17,302 nucleotides of DNA from Aureobasidium sp. EXF-3400 (GCA_024195585.1 SWBL01000600.1:1-17302); one strand, 5' to 3'; numbered from the stretch's first letter, positions 1 to 9,743 are shown. A program made the numbers and translations. The notes: a model not told the origin generated them from the sequence alone.

Positions 1-68
1 ACCTGTAAATAACCGAGTAGCTAGATAGTTTTCCCGGCAAGCCACACAGTGGTAAATGGAGTATGATT

Positions 69-100
<32 letters not shown>

Positions 101-489
101 GAAGTAAGAGCAGGGTTTTCCTAGCAGCAGGAGGACATGCAAGCCGTCTTGGCGTCCAGGATCCACCCGTGACTGCATCTATAGCCGCGCCATGACTGGT
201 CCGGGCGCTGGTGAAACTGTCGAAAGCGCTGCTGCGGGGGTTCTGCATCGACTTCGTGTGCAGCGACGAACACTCGTATGCCGTCGAATCGCGCTATCGA
301 TCGGCCATAGATGCACCTTATGTACCGTGGCATTATCCTTAGGATGCAGAGGCGAAGATTGACGAGGCCGTCAAGGAAGTATCCACCGATCGGACTGCAA
401 GGCTTCAGTGATCTCGAGGCCGAGCAGCTGAGCACGATCGCCCGGATCATGTCTCAGCCAATGATAACAACGGCTACACCCTCGGCAAG
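1..489. other. region upstream of the NLR gene; no confident gene
   Basis: This stretch holds a 30-nt A run near its left end and no reading frame I can assign to a family. A stretch at 196-333 on the plus strand is open for 46 codons and looks coding-like (for example GFCIDFVCSDEHSYAVESRY), but it ends in TAG at 334-336 and I do not recognise it. From 412 to 489 the frame is that of the NLR gene downstream: residues like EHDRPDHVSANDNNGYTLGK match the usual N-terminal part of fungal PNP-type NLRs. That frame is closed by a TGA at 409-411, and the expected first strand of the PNP fold (YTVGWICA..TE type) is not readable before it. Confidence 0.5.
70..99 (+). repeat. 30-nt homopolymeric A run
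   Basis: Thirty consecutive A bases lie between GATTC and CGAAGTAAG. It could be the tail of a retroposed sequence whose body lies left of the window, or a simple mononucleotide repeat. No target-site duplication or retroelement body can be seen here. Homopolymers of this length are also prone to sequencing error. Confidence 0.8.
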
Positions 490-3400
490 ATGTCCGGCCA
501 TAACGTTGTTATCGCTGTGCTACCGGACGGCGAGTACGGACTGAGCAGCGCTACCGCGGTCGCCAAGGACATGCTCAACAGCTTCCCAAACATCAGAGCC
601 GGCCTGATGGTCGGCATTGGTGGCGGCGCGCCGACTGCGAACAACGACATACGACTCGGCGATATCGTTGTCAGCAGTCGGCAAGGCGAGACCGGCGGTG
701 TGTATCAATACGACTACGGCAAGACCATCCAAGGACGAAGCTTCCAGCAGACCGGATTTCTCAACCAGCCTCCGACGGTAGTGCGCACTGCGGTCAGTGG
801 TCTGAGAAGCAAGTACGAGGACGACGGTCATCAGATAGAAGCAAGCATAACGGCAGTGCTCGATAAGAAGCCTCGGTTGCGACAGAAGTACAGTCGACCA
901 GAACAGGGGAGCGATCGTCTCTACAAGCCTGGCGTCGTCCATCCTCAAGGTAGCGAGCATGGTTGCAAAGAAGTGTGCGGAAGCCAGACTGCCGACTTCG
1001 TCCAACGCCGTGATAGAGAACAGGATGAGGATAATCCAGCCATCCACCATGGTGTCATCGCATCTGCCAGTCAGCTGATGAAAGATGCAACAATCCGAGA
1101 CACCATAGCGAAGGAGAAAGGTGTGATGTGCTTCGAGATGGAGGCAGCCGGGCTGATGAACCACTTCCCATGCCTGGTCGTGCGAGGCATCTGCGACTAT
1201 TCAGACTCGCACAAGAACAAGCAGTGGCAAGGCTACGCAGCAATGACAGCAGCAGCCTACGCCAAGGACCTTCTCACGAGGATGGTGCCGAGCAGGGTCC
1301 AGCAGGAGGACAGGATCGCAAAGGTACTTGCTGAGTGTACGTAACATACAGCCCTTGTGGGAATCCCCGGAGTTTCTGGCAAGTCTGACAATCCAGTCCA
1401 AATTTAGTCAACGGTAGTATCGAAGAGTTGTGTAAATAGTCGAAGATATCGACAGATGTGTTGAAAGCGCACGCACATTCGACGAGGAAACACCTCGAAA
1501 ACGAAGTAGTGCGGTACCTTAATAGAGAACATCGGGACTGCCATCAGGTTTTCAAGACCAGCACATACGAGCAGTTCAAGAACATCAACCCCGATCGTGT
1601 CGAGCAGACCTGTCAGTGGGCTCTGTCTCACCCGTTATACCAGCGGTGGAAAGACAGCGCCACCGATGACCTGCTCTGGATCTCGGCCGATCCTGGCTGC
1701 GGCAAGTCGGTCCTCTCGAAGTCGCTGGTGGACGAAGAGCTTCGGAGCGGTGCCAACGACAGCACTGTCTGCTACTTCTTCTTCAAGGACAACGACGAAC
1801 AAAACAGCCTGGCGACCGGTCTGTGCGCGTTGTTGCACCAACTCTTTCAACATCAGCCACACCTTCTACAGCACGCCGTCTCAGCGTGGAACATGGATGG
1901 AAGCAAGTTGCAGCATGAGACTGAAGAGCTGTGGCGCATTTTACTTGTAGCGACGTCGGATGCGGCTGCAAGCAACACGACATGTGTCCTGGATGCTCTT
2001 GACGAGTGCAGAGACCAGGATCGAAGCAACCTGATCGCAAAGCTTGCTCGTTTCCACGAGTATACCACAACTCAGGGTCCACATCAATCGTGGCTCAAGT
2101 TCATCGTCACGAGTCGCCCTTACGACGACATTCAGAGAGGGTTTGAGCAGATACCGCCGTCTCTACCTGCTATACGCCTTCGAGGCGAACAGGAGAACGA
2201 CCAGATTCACGCAGAGATCAACCGTGTCATCCACGTTCGGGTGTTGCAATTGGCAGGTGAGCTTAATCTTCACAGAAGCACATCTGCCCACCTAGAGCAG
2301 ACTCTGCTGGCGATGGAGCACCGCACGTACCTCTGGCTTCATCTAGCAATCGACGATATCCGCATGACTCTGCGAGATAGCTTCAGGCCCGCCGAAGAAA
2401 GTATCGAGTCGGTGCCTTCATCCGTTGAGGGCGCGTATGAAAAGATTCTAGCTAGAGTCGCTAAAGCACAGCATCAAAAGGTGAAGCTCATCTTACAGAT
2501 CATCGTAGGAGCTCGGCGGCCACTAGCAGTGAGTGAGATGGCCCTTGCTCTGGGTCTTGCAACCTCAAAGCAACACAGAACGTCTACCAATGCTCAGATT
2601 GATCCAATACATCTCGGGAAGCAGTTAAGACACTGGTGCGGTCTGTTTGTGTTTGTCAATCAATCGAGGATATACTTGATACACCAAACAGCGCGAGAGT
2701 TTCTCATCGCTCGCCAAGACCATACATATCCAAAGAGCCTCACTCATGACACGTGGAGGCACTGTGTGCAGCAGGCCGAGATGGAGCGAATAATGACCTC
2801 TATTTGCATGCGCTGCCTAAATCTTGAGGACCGTGAAGCGTCCTTCGGCAATGAGTTACCAACAGAAGGTCATGTGATGGAAGAAAGCACCAGAGACTTC
2901 ATAGAGTACTGCTGTGAGTGGTGGACGGCCCACTATAGCTTGTCTCAGGAGGTAGGTGAAGAAGATACGTTCCAAGACGCGTTGGCTTTGTACGACACTG
3001 GGGGAGAAGCATTCGAGTTCTGGTTCAACGTATTCTGGACCAAGACTCGGCAGTATGATTGGGCAAACGATATGACATCGATACGGCTTGCTGCGATGAG
3101 CAACCATTACAGAGTTCTTGACCACTTCCTAGATGATAGAGGGATGGATGTAGATGCGAAGGACGAAGGTGGCAGGACGGCATTATACTGGGCGTCGAAA
3201 CTAGGCCATGGAAAGATAGCACAGATGCTGCTCGACAGCGGCGCAGATGTCAACGCTCAAGGTGGATGGTACGGCAACGCATTACAAGTAGCTTCGGACA
3301 GAGGCCACGAGAAGATAGTGCAGTTGCTACTCGACAGAGACGCAGATGTCAACGCTCAGGGCGGAAAGTACGGCAGCGCACTGCAAGCAGCTTCATATAA

Positions 3401-4241
3401 AGGCCATGACAAGACGTTGCAGACACTGCTCGACAAAGGAGCAGATGTCAACGCTCAGGGCGGAGGTTATGGCAACGCACTGCAAGCAGCTTCGGACAGA
3501 GGGTACGACAAGATTGTGCGGATGCTGCTCGACAGAGGCGCAGATGTCAACGCTCAGGGCGGAGAGCATGGTAACGCGTTGCAAGCAGCTTCGTACAAAG
3601 GCCACGACAAGATCGTGCGAATGCTGCTCGATAGAGGTGCAAGTGTCAATGTCGAAGGCGGACAGTACGGCGACGCACTGCAAGAAGCCTCCGCAGCAGG
3701 CCACGACAAGGTAGTACAGATGCTGCTCGAGAAAGGCGCAGACGTCAATGCTCAGGGTGGACGCTATGGCAACGCACTGCAAGCAGCTTCAGCAGAAGGC
3801 CACGAGAAGGTGGTGCAGATACTGCTCGATGCAGGCGCAGACGTCAACGTCAATGCCATGTTCTTAGCTCTGCGTAAAAACCTTAGCACGATTGTCCCGC
3901 TCCTCTTGCCATATCTTGCGGAAGACATGGTATTTGAGAAAGACGCAGAGTACGGAAAGACTCTTCTGCATTGGACAGCAGAACTGGGCTATCGAGATCT
4001 TACAACTCGCTGTCTCGACCTTGGCGCTGAAGTCGATGCTACGGATAAGTATGGCAAGACTGCGCTACACTATGCCGCTGACAATGGGCATCTCGAGATT
4101 GTTCAAATACTCATCCAAGCAGATGCAGACAGGACAATTCTGGATTCACATGGGAGAATAGCGCTTGATTGCGCGCAGGGAGCTGGTCCAGGCGATGGCC
4201 GAAGCTCTTATCCGGAAATTGTTGCATATCTGCAACAGTGA
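490..4241 (+). CDS. PNP-NACHT-ankyrin NLR (STAND) protein, 5' end incomplete or degenerate
   Basis: Best model is join(490..1336,1456..4241), 1,210 aa. The intron has donor GTACGT and acceptor ACAG and joins in phase; GTACTT at 1324 with TAG at 1439 also works. Residues 1-275 are a nucleoside-phosphorylase-like domain: glycine loop VGIGGGAP at 41-48, catalytic-type MEAA at 217-220 and RGICDYSD at 232-239. A NACHT NTPase follows: Walker A ADPGCGKS at about 360-367, Walker B CVLDALDE at about 459-466, TSRP sensor near 502, and a winged-helix-like segment near 636-650. Ankyrin repeats run from about 824 to the end. Known family role: such fungal NLRs act in non-self recognition and incompatibility; the ankyrin part senses and the PNP part is the effector. 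Residues upstream of ATG490 still match the family but meet a stop at 409, so the first ~50 residues are missing. Either an unseen 5' exon exists or the gene is decaying. No other in-frame break was seen. Confidence 0.85.
3261..3854 (+). repeat. six tandem 99-nt ankyrin-coding repeat units
   Basis: Units start at 3261, 3360, 3459, 3558, 3657 and 3756, and each is exactly 33 codons with no indels. The protein pattern is GGxYGNALQAAS, GHxKxVxxLLD, GADVNAQ. Units differ mostly at the residue after GG, in the YK/DR/AE pair after AAS and at the helix-2 positions. Similarity is so strong that another frame stays open across 3346-3714. The flanking ankyrin repeats, before 3261 and after 3855, are more diverged. 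This pattern suggests recent unit duplication or gene conversion, as is known for the sensor repeats of fungal NLRs. Confidence 0.9.
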
Positions 4242-4418
4242 GCTATTACGATCAAGTCTAGACACAGCAACATGATTCTGTCTCCATGAAAAGCTTAATG
4301 ATATGTGATTAACCTTTGTCTACCTGCTAGTTCTGTTAGCCCTCCTTATGTGTGAGTGCGGAGGCTTCCTTGGTGCGCTAGGAGATGCTTGCACGTGCTG
4401 GTGTTGGTACACATGTAT

Positions 4419-4447
4419 ATTCTCGTATCCATAAGTCGTGGCAATTT
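4419..4447 (+). repeat. left terminal inverted repeat
   Basis: Begins ATTCTCGTATCCATAAGTCG and ends GGCAATTT. It is the reverse complement of 5094-5122 except at one position: C here where the inverted partner implies T, in the CGTAT(C/T)CATAAG core. Confidence 0.85.
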
Positions 4448-5093
4448 ACGAACCGCAACGGTCGAACTTTCGGAGACAACAAAAGTTCGAGATTTTTAAC
4501 ATGTTTAGATAAATTGCGCGACAATGTAGAGTCTACATATACTCATCTTTCTATATATATATAGCTAGCATTATTATCTAGTATAACTATAGCTTTTATA
4601 GAGTATAGATTACTCGTTATCGCGCAATTACGCATCATAAAAAACAATTCCAACGATTGAAATTTTGGAAGTTCGGGATTTAATCATTAAGTAAAAAAAG
4701 AAATATTCACATCGGAACCTCGAAATCTCGGTATTTAATGAATGTCTTTATAAGTTTAGCTATAGTGCGCCTATTGCTATAGTATCTTAGCTACGTATAT
4801 AAATACCTACATTCTATACGATCTATCATATATAGATAGTAGACTCTAGCCTATAAATACTTATTAGGTAGATAACTTCTAAAAAGTAGTGCTAGAAAAA
4901 TCACTATATAAAGTAGAATATCTATATGGTTTTCTTACTATATAGATATAGCTATATTAAGTCTATAAGAGCTAGTTGTAGCGTATCTATAAATCTATCT
5001 ATAGCCTAGTATCTGTTATTGTCGTTGCGTAATCTATTAAATAGCATAAAATCTTCGAAAAGTTCACATTATTGTTCGAATGGAGCGGGTGGC

Positions 5094-5122
5094 AAATTGC
5101 CACGACTTATGAATACGAGAAT
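5094..5122 (-). repeat. right terminal inverted repeat
   Basis: Begins AAATTGCCACGACTTATGAA and ends TACGAGAAT. It is the inverted partner of 4419-4447, with 28 of 29 positions matching. Confidence 0.85.
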
Positions 5123-5220
5123 CCAAGACAAACCCCACTCATACTGATGGATCCTCATTCTACAATCTTACAGTCTACACAGATCGTACAAGACACAAGA
5201 ATATTAGACCTACGATACTT

Positions 5221-6171
5221 ATGTTTGCCATGACCAACAATATCCCGTCTGTCCTGTTTCGCTGCTGGTCCCCGAAAAGCGCAGGCGGCCTGAAGAGTGG
5301 AAAACTACACGACGGTGTCCCTGGGCACAACTTCACGGAAGCGGGGCTACTAGGAGAGTTCCAGCAGCACAAAAACTTGTATGGTCGCATGCCCACTGCA
5401 TTCGTGTCGGTGACACCCAACTTCCTCCGAGCTCTCCATATCGCGTATCAAAAGATTTACGATGGTGAAAATACACGAGATATCGAAATCGCTTTCCTCA
5501 CGTCTAGAACAAACACTCAGACCAGAATCTATCCTGCCAAAAACTTCGCAATTGAAATCGGGAGCTCAGAGGAAGAGGTCAGACTATTTGAAAATGAATA
5601 CATTTTCCTTTGGGAAGTGCCAGACGACAACGCGATTCACGTCGTTCCAATGAATCTTGTCATCCGAAGAGGATTCGCTCTACCCGGGATCCGCACTGGT
5701 CAACCATTTCCTAGCCTCTCCGACCTGCGAAAGGCGATAGTAGATCATAGAGATCAGCTGGCCCCTTTCGAGAGAGGTTACGTGTGCGGATCGGATGCCT
5801 GCATGTTTGGACTCAGGGCGCCTGTCCGTGAGATAGCCTTACAGATGTCCCGTTGGGCTCGTAGTTGGATTCATAACCCCACAAGCTGGGGGATCGTCGA
5901 CCAAACAATCGAAGAAGCTATCCAAGATCAGATCACTACTGTTGCGGAGGACTTGGACGATCAAGAGGAATTAAAATACCTGATGTTTGACCTGAGTTGC
6001 CTGGAGGACACATACAATGAGACTATTTTGGAGATAGGCTGGCGACTACAAAACTACCATTACACAGAGATCCTGCAGGCTCGACTTGAGAGTGCGGAGT
6101 TGGAGATCGAAAACCACCGTCAAGAGAGTGCAGACCAGATTGAGACTGTATACCGGCGTGTAGGATTGTGA
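5221..6171 (+). CDS. DUF7587-like fungal protein, possible ADP-ribosyltransferase fold
   Basis: Single-exon gene of 316 aa. ATG5221 and the in-frame ATG5230 are both possible starts. The first ~150 residues match what I know of the fungal DUF7587 family: an early VLFRCW strand (Arg14), a middle TAFVSVT strand (Ser63, Thr65) after a short aromatic/basic stretch, and NEYIFLWEVP (Glu124/Glu126/Glu132) near 125-134. That order resembles the R-S-E arrangement of ADP-ribosyltransferases, but this is inference from pattern only. Residues 150-280 are unassigned and carry a Cys pair (YVCGSDAC). Residues ~285-310 are charged and heptad-like (a likely coiled coil). No signal peptide or membrane segment is seen. 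The start lies ~100 nt after the AT-rich element, so its promoter probably overlaps the transposon end. Confidence 0.7.
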   Translation: MFAMTNNIPSVLFRCWSPKSAGGLKSGKLHDGVPGHNFTEAGLLGEFQQHKNLYGRMPTAFVSVTPNFLRALHIAYQKIYDGENTRDIEIAFLTSRTNTQTRIYPAKNFAIEIGSSEEEVRLFENEYIFLWEVPDDNAIHVVPMNLVIRRGFALPGIRTGQPFPSLSDLRKAIVDHRDQLAPFERGYVCGSDACMFGLRAPVREIALQMSRWARSWIHNPTSWGIVDQTIEEAIQDQITTVAEDLDDQEELKYLMFDLSCLEDTYNETILEIGWRLQNYHYTEILQARLESAELEIENHRQESADQIETVYRRVGL

Positions 6172-6427
6172 CAGAGATGGTGAACAAGACTTACTTTGAC
6201 GCGAGCAATAGAGGCAGCTTAATCAACGGACTCCTCGTATGGTACTTGAAAGCTAGTCAGCATTATGCGTTTGGTCACAATCAGGAAGCAGGTCAGCATC
6301 AAGACTTCGAGTGATGCTTCATGTTCACCCTGAACGTTAGTAATGCGAGCATCCCAAAGACCTTTCAAGTGTCGCCCATGTAAGTAGTTGTCGCCACGTA
6401 TAGAGGCAAGCCACAACGCATGAGCTC

Positions 6428-7769
6428 TCAGATAGGCAGATCATCCTCTATGTCTGCGCTCGGGTTAGCACTCCATTCAGCAGCAAATGAAGCTTCCAGG
6501 TTGGAGGTAATTGTCGAAGTGTCTGTAAGCCAGGATACGTCCCCTGCGAGTAGCGATCGAGACGCTGTAGCTTCTGGAGCTGCAAGGCCGCTCGGGCTGC
6601 GTAGTCTGACACGCCCTCTGTATCGATCCTCATCCTCGTCTTCGTCTTCTTGCTCTTCTGTGCCGCACTCGCTCTCCTGGACGGAGCCTCTATCGTCGCG
6701 CTTGCGTTTTGAAGGGCTGAGACTTCGAGACTTGCGGCTCAGATAGAGTTGCGTGCATTGGTCTCCATTGACTTCTTGTTCAGACGTCTCGCCATCGTGT
6801 ACGATGTGGAGGACTCTCTTGACACCTTGCTGCAGAAATTGAGCAGAGTAGGCAAAAACAGTCCAGGCAAAGCGCGCAAATAGATACTCGGGTGCGACGC
6901 CATGCAACGGTTGTATAGCGGCCCTATGATAGAGCTTGACAAACTGCTCAGACAAGCCGGGGGAGAATAGATGCACAGCCAAGCCATGGGTCACCGGGCC
7001 ATTGGTGGCAGCAGGGAGCGGTTTGAGAGTTATGGCGAAGCGACGTTGGTCAAAGACGGTGTGTATGTCAGAGCGAAGCAGCAGGGCGTTGCGTGGGACA
7101 TCGATGGGCTCGATTTCAGGGCGTGGGGCCACACCGTATTGGAACATTGTGTTCTGCCGGAACCAATCACCTTCGGTACGCGGGACGAGGTGGGCGTGTT
7201 CGGTACCCTCGACGGTAGCAGTCAAGCGACAGGAGATGTCGCGCGCGAGGAGGGCGTCAGTCAGACTGCCCTGGCGAGGCAACACACGGCCGGCCGGCAT
7301 GCTGGGTACTCTGAATTGCGACCAAACGGGCGGCAGCTTGCCGTGCGGGAAGCGCCAGTGTGCGAAAGTAGGGACGAGGGGATACTTTGCTGTCGGGTTG
7401 GGTCTGTGTCAGTTGGTTTGAATAAAGTCGTTGTTACGGGTACCGACCTTTGGCGTCGTCTGGCAGACGGAAGTAGTATTCCTTGCCCCTCAAGACGCCG
7501 TCTCGCGGTGTCAGGACTCCGCTTCCGGTCCTCTGCTCGCTCAGGAAGCCATCCCAGCGGTTTCCGGCGACGACAGCGCAGGCGATAAGGGCTGTTTCGT
7601 GGTGAATGCCTCCCTGCGCGTGGTCCAGCGCAGGTAAAATCATGATGATGTTGTGCTCGTCAGGGTAGCCTGGGTGCCGGAATGTCACGGTGCATGTCAC
7701 ATCGTCGGGAATGTCCTTTCCGCCATCTTGATGTGTAGGAGCAGCGAACGCTGACCGTACTTGAGTCAT
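6428..7769 (-). CDS. HNH nuclease domain protein (HNH_2-like, fungal)
   Basis: Model is complement(join(6428..7389,7448..7769)), 427 aa. The 58-nt intron starts GTCGGT, has a CTGAC branch site and ends GACAG. The join restores the family block AKYPLVPTFAHWRFPHG. The N-terminal part has HPGYPDEHNI and GGIHHETALIACAVVAGNRW. The nuclease core is CRLTATVEGTEHAHLVP with His172/His174, then RNALLLRSDIHTVFDQRRF with Asn208 and His217, which gives the H-N-H metal-binding order. The C-terminal third holds a basic SPSKRKR, a probable nuclear signal, and an acidic EDEDEDED run. The start at 7769 is chosen because the conserved region begins soon after it. A longer frame reaching 8087 passes through simple repeats. 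The cellular role of this fungal family is not established; DNA or RNA cleavage is assumed from the fold. It is divergently arranged with the F-box-like gene. Confidence 0.8.
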
Positions 7770-8444
7770 AGCGACGACGAGCGCAACGACGACGACGATA
7801 ACGATGACGACTGCGACAGATGTTGGAGACGCAGACGCAGACGCGGACGACCTGCCCCCAGGTTTGTTTTGACGCGCTGTGGCAGGACAACAGTCTGTTC
7901 CCGTCCAAAAGACGTGGGGAGCGTGGCGGGCGCTAGCGCTAGCCGCCGCCAAAAGTGTTCTATTCTGGTCATCTGCTGGCAGGACCCTGTTGCAGTCTCT
8001 CGTTACAGTGTCTCTGAGACACTTAGTGATGGTTGTTCTTCCGCTACCTTGTTTCTCGTCGCCGTACCGGTTCTCAAGGAACTTCAATTGATAGACAACC
8101 CAACCAGCATATCAATTATCACACTCAGTAGAGACTACTCCAATGCTTAGAAGCTCGGACGACTTCACCATGAACTCAGAACAGGTGACAGACTTCAGCA
8201 TAGTCGAGTGTGATCTGAAGTTCATAGTGAACGTTCGGTGGTTTGCCATCACGTTTCTACGCTCAGAGTTGCTGCTTCTGAGAACTTCCACTCCCTTCCT
8301 TCTTGATTCTTCAAGCAGGACCCCTACGTCCGTTACTGACTAGCTTTGAGGCTGACCTCTTTCTACCACAGCTCATCTCAACGACAAGAATATCATACAA
8401 AATCAACACCATACATCTGAGATCCACTTGTCTCATCATACAAG
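7770..8444. other. divergent promoter region between the HNH and F-box-like genes
   Basis: These 675 nt separate two gene starts pointing away from each other. They hold a GAC/ACG-rich simple repeat next to the HNH start and otherwise no frame with family resemblance. I could not identify a TATA box or known operator. Short open frames here on both strands are explained by the low-complexity sequence. Confidence 0.5.
7772..7818. repeat. imperfect GAC/ACG trinucleotide repeat
   Basis: The plus strand reads mostly GACGAC/ACGACG triplets with GATAAC interruptions, followed nearby by GCAGAC hexamers at about 7830-7848. On the minus strand it would encode the run VVIVIVVVVALVV upstream of the HNH start. 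I regard that as an artefact of the repeat rather than a membrane segment. Confidence 0.6.
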
Positions 8445-9743
8445 ATGTCTCTACTCGATCGAAGCCAGAACGAGTCTTCAGTCTCCAACAGACCATCTCT
8501 GTAAGCTCAGAATCGTGGAAGATTTACACTTCATAGACTGACAGCACGTTCTTATAGTTTCAACTCAATCATGACACCCCATTCCGGCTTTCTGGCTTGC
8601 TCTAATGAGGAACTTGCAATAATCTTCAGCGACCAGTGCTTGACTAAGCAAGACATCAAATCTCTACGTCTCACTTCCAAGGAGCTCTGCCCAGTCGCGA
8701 CGAGGAAATTCGCGATGCGCTACATCACTGAGCCGGTTGTCGCTTTGTCCCATTACGGCTTGCAGTCCCTGGTCGATATCTGCAGACATCCAATCTTCGG
8801 CCCGCAAATACGCTCTGTCAACTTCCTGGCCACCACATTGCACATCAAAGGCCTCGAGGAACGTGTTTTCGGAGTGAGAAACGGTTATACACACCGCGAG
8901 ACAGACGATGTTGACAGCATGGTCAACAGACTTGATGAGATCAGTGACTATGCGACACTATTCAAGAAACAACTTCAGCTGGAGGTCTCGGGCGATATAG
9001 GACGATTACTTATCCTTGCCTTCGAAGCAATCGACCGTCCAATCTCAATCGCGATCACCAACGATTTGGAGTCTATAGGGATGGGCGGAATCATAGGTCT
9101 CCCACCCGCAGCCTATCGCTACGATTCATCGGGCAAGCGTTTCACGGCGCCATCAGACATCGATTCGATGATGAGAAGCTTTTTCAAGTCCATAGAGAAG
9201 ACCATCGTTGAGTTGGAGTCCAAGAATCGCATGTCTCTAGCTGGTTTGAAGATCAATATCAGGCGTCGTTTTCAAGTCGCAGCTTCTTCGGACTCCGATT
9301 GTATCGAGATTCAAGCACTTGGCGATGCATACTCCGATCTGACGACCCTCCATCTCGACTTGAATTTGGAAGCTCTACGATGCCAAGTGTCCTTCAAGTC
9401 TTGGAAAACCCTATTCAAGGTAGCTGTAAGACTGCAAGAATTGAGATTCTCGACAAGCTACACAGGCGTAAGAGCCGTTGGTGTTAGCACTTTACAGCGT
9501 GTGACCAAGATTTTCGACATCGAGGTCGCGTTCAAGCTCAATGCGCTTGTCCTGGAAAACGTGCCATGCACATCGGAATCTCTTCTGCAATGGATCAGTC
9601 CTAGCCATACCACAGGGAGAGGTGTCTCGCAAGTCAGAGATCTCGTGTGGATCTGTGGTTTAGCTATATCTCAGAGCTTCGCGGGTCAGAAGAGCGTAGA
9701 CGCTGGACTTGATGGCATGATCCTCCATGCTAATCCCACCTAA
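8445..9743 (+). CDS. F-box-like protein
   Basis: Model is join(8445..8500,8558..9743), 413 aa. The 57-nt intron has donor GTAAGC, branch CTGAC and acceptor TTATAG. Exon 1 encodes MSLLDRSQNESSVSNRPSL, a Ser-rich leader usual in this fungal group, and splices in phase to FNSIMTPHSGF. Residues ~32-65 (EELAIIFSDQCLTKQDIKSL, then RLTSKEL) resemble an F-box: a helix, a short loop, then the KSLRLTSKEL second helix. The rest has amphipathic, leucine-spaced stretches (DLTTLHLDLNLEAL, RLQELRFSTS) as in LRR-like substrate-binding parts. If this is a true F-box, it would bind Skp1 in an SCF ubiquitin ligase and recruit a target; the target is unknown. A shorter start at 8571 (ATG after the acceptor) would still keep the F-box. 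A frame at 9727-9984 overlaps its 3' end and could be a missed last exon. Confidence 0.7.

Larger units (their letters stand above)
4419..5122. mobile_element. AT-rich non-autonomous DNA transposon (MITE-like) with 29-bp terminal inverted repeats
   Basis: The ends are inverted copies of each other: 29 positions with one mismatch. Inside that, a weaker continuation can be aligned toward a shared CGAAC motif, near 4463 and 5074. The ~700-bp interior is far richer in A and T than the flanking genes, is full of TA-rich runs (TATATATA, CTATAG) and has no open frame. It also contains a perfect 9-bp hairpin, TCGAACTTT at 4462-4470 with AAAGTTCGA at 4482-4490. The make-up is what RIP (repeat-induced point mutation, C to T in repeats) would give, but that is inference. 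I see no clear target-site duplication. It lies ~180 nt past the NLR stop and ~100 nt before the DUF7587-like gene. Confidence 0.75.

Noticed and set aside
520..1164. 214-codon minus-strand open frame
   Set aside because: Fully antisense to the PNP domain, which is clearly coding on the plus strand.
3346..3714. 122-codon plus-strand frame with internal repeats
   Set aside because: It is the second frame of the 99-nt ankyrin units; its repetition comes from the real gene.
3261..3854. Direct repeats as a CRISPR-like or satellite array
   Set aside because: The repeats are contiguous, 33 codons long and encode ankyrin units in an open frame, with no spacers.
7770..8087. Extension of the HNH protein with a hydrophobic run that looks like a membrane segment
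   Set aside because: The run is the translation of a GAC/ACG simple repeat and precedes the conserved family start, so it is probably untranslated.
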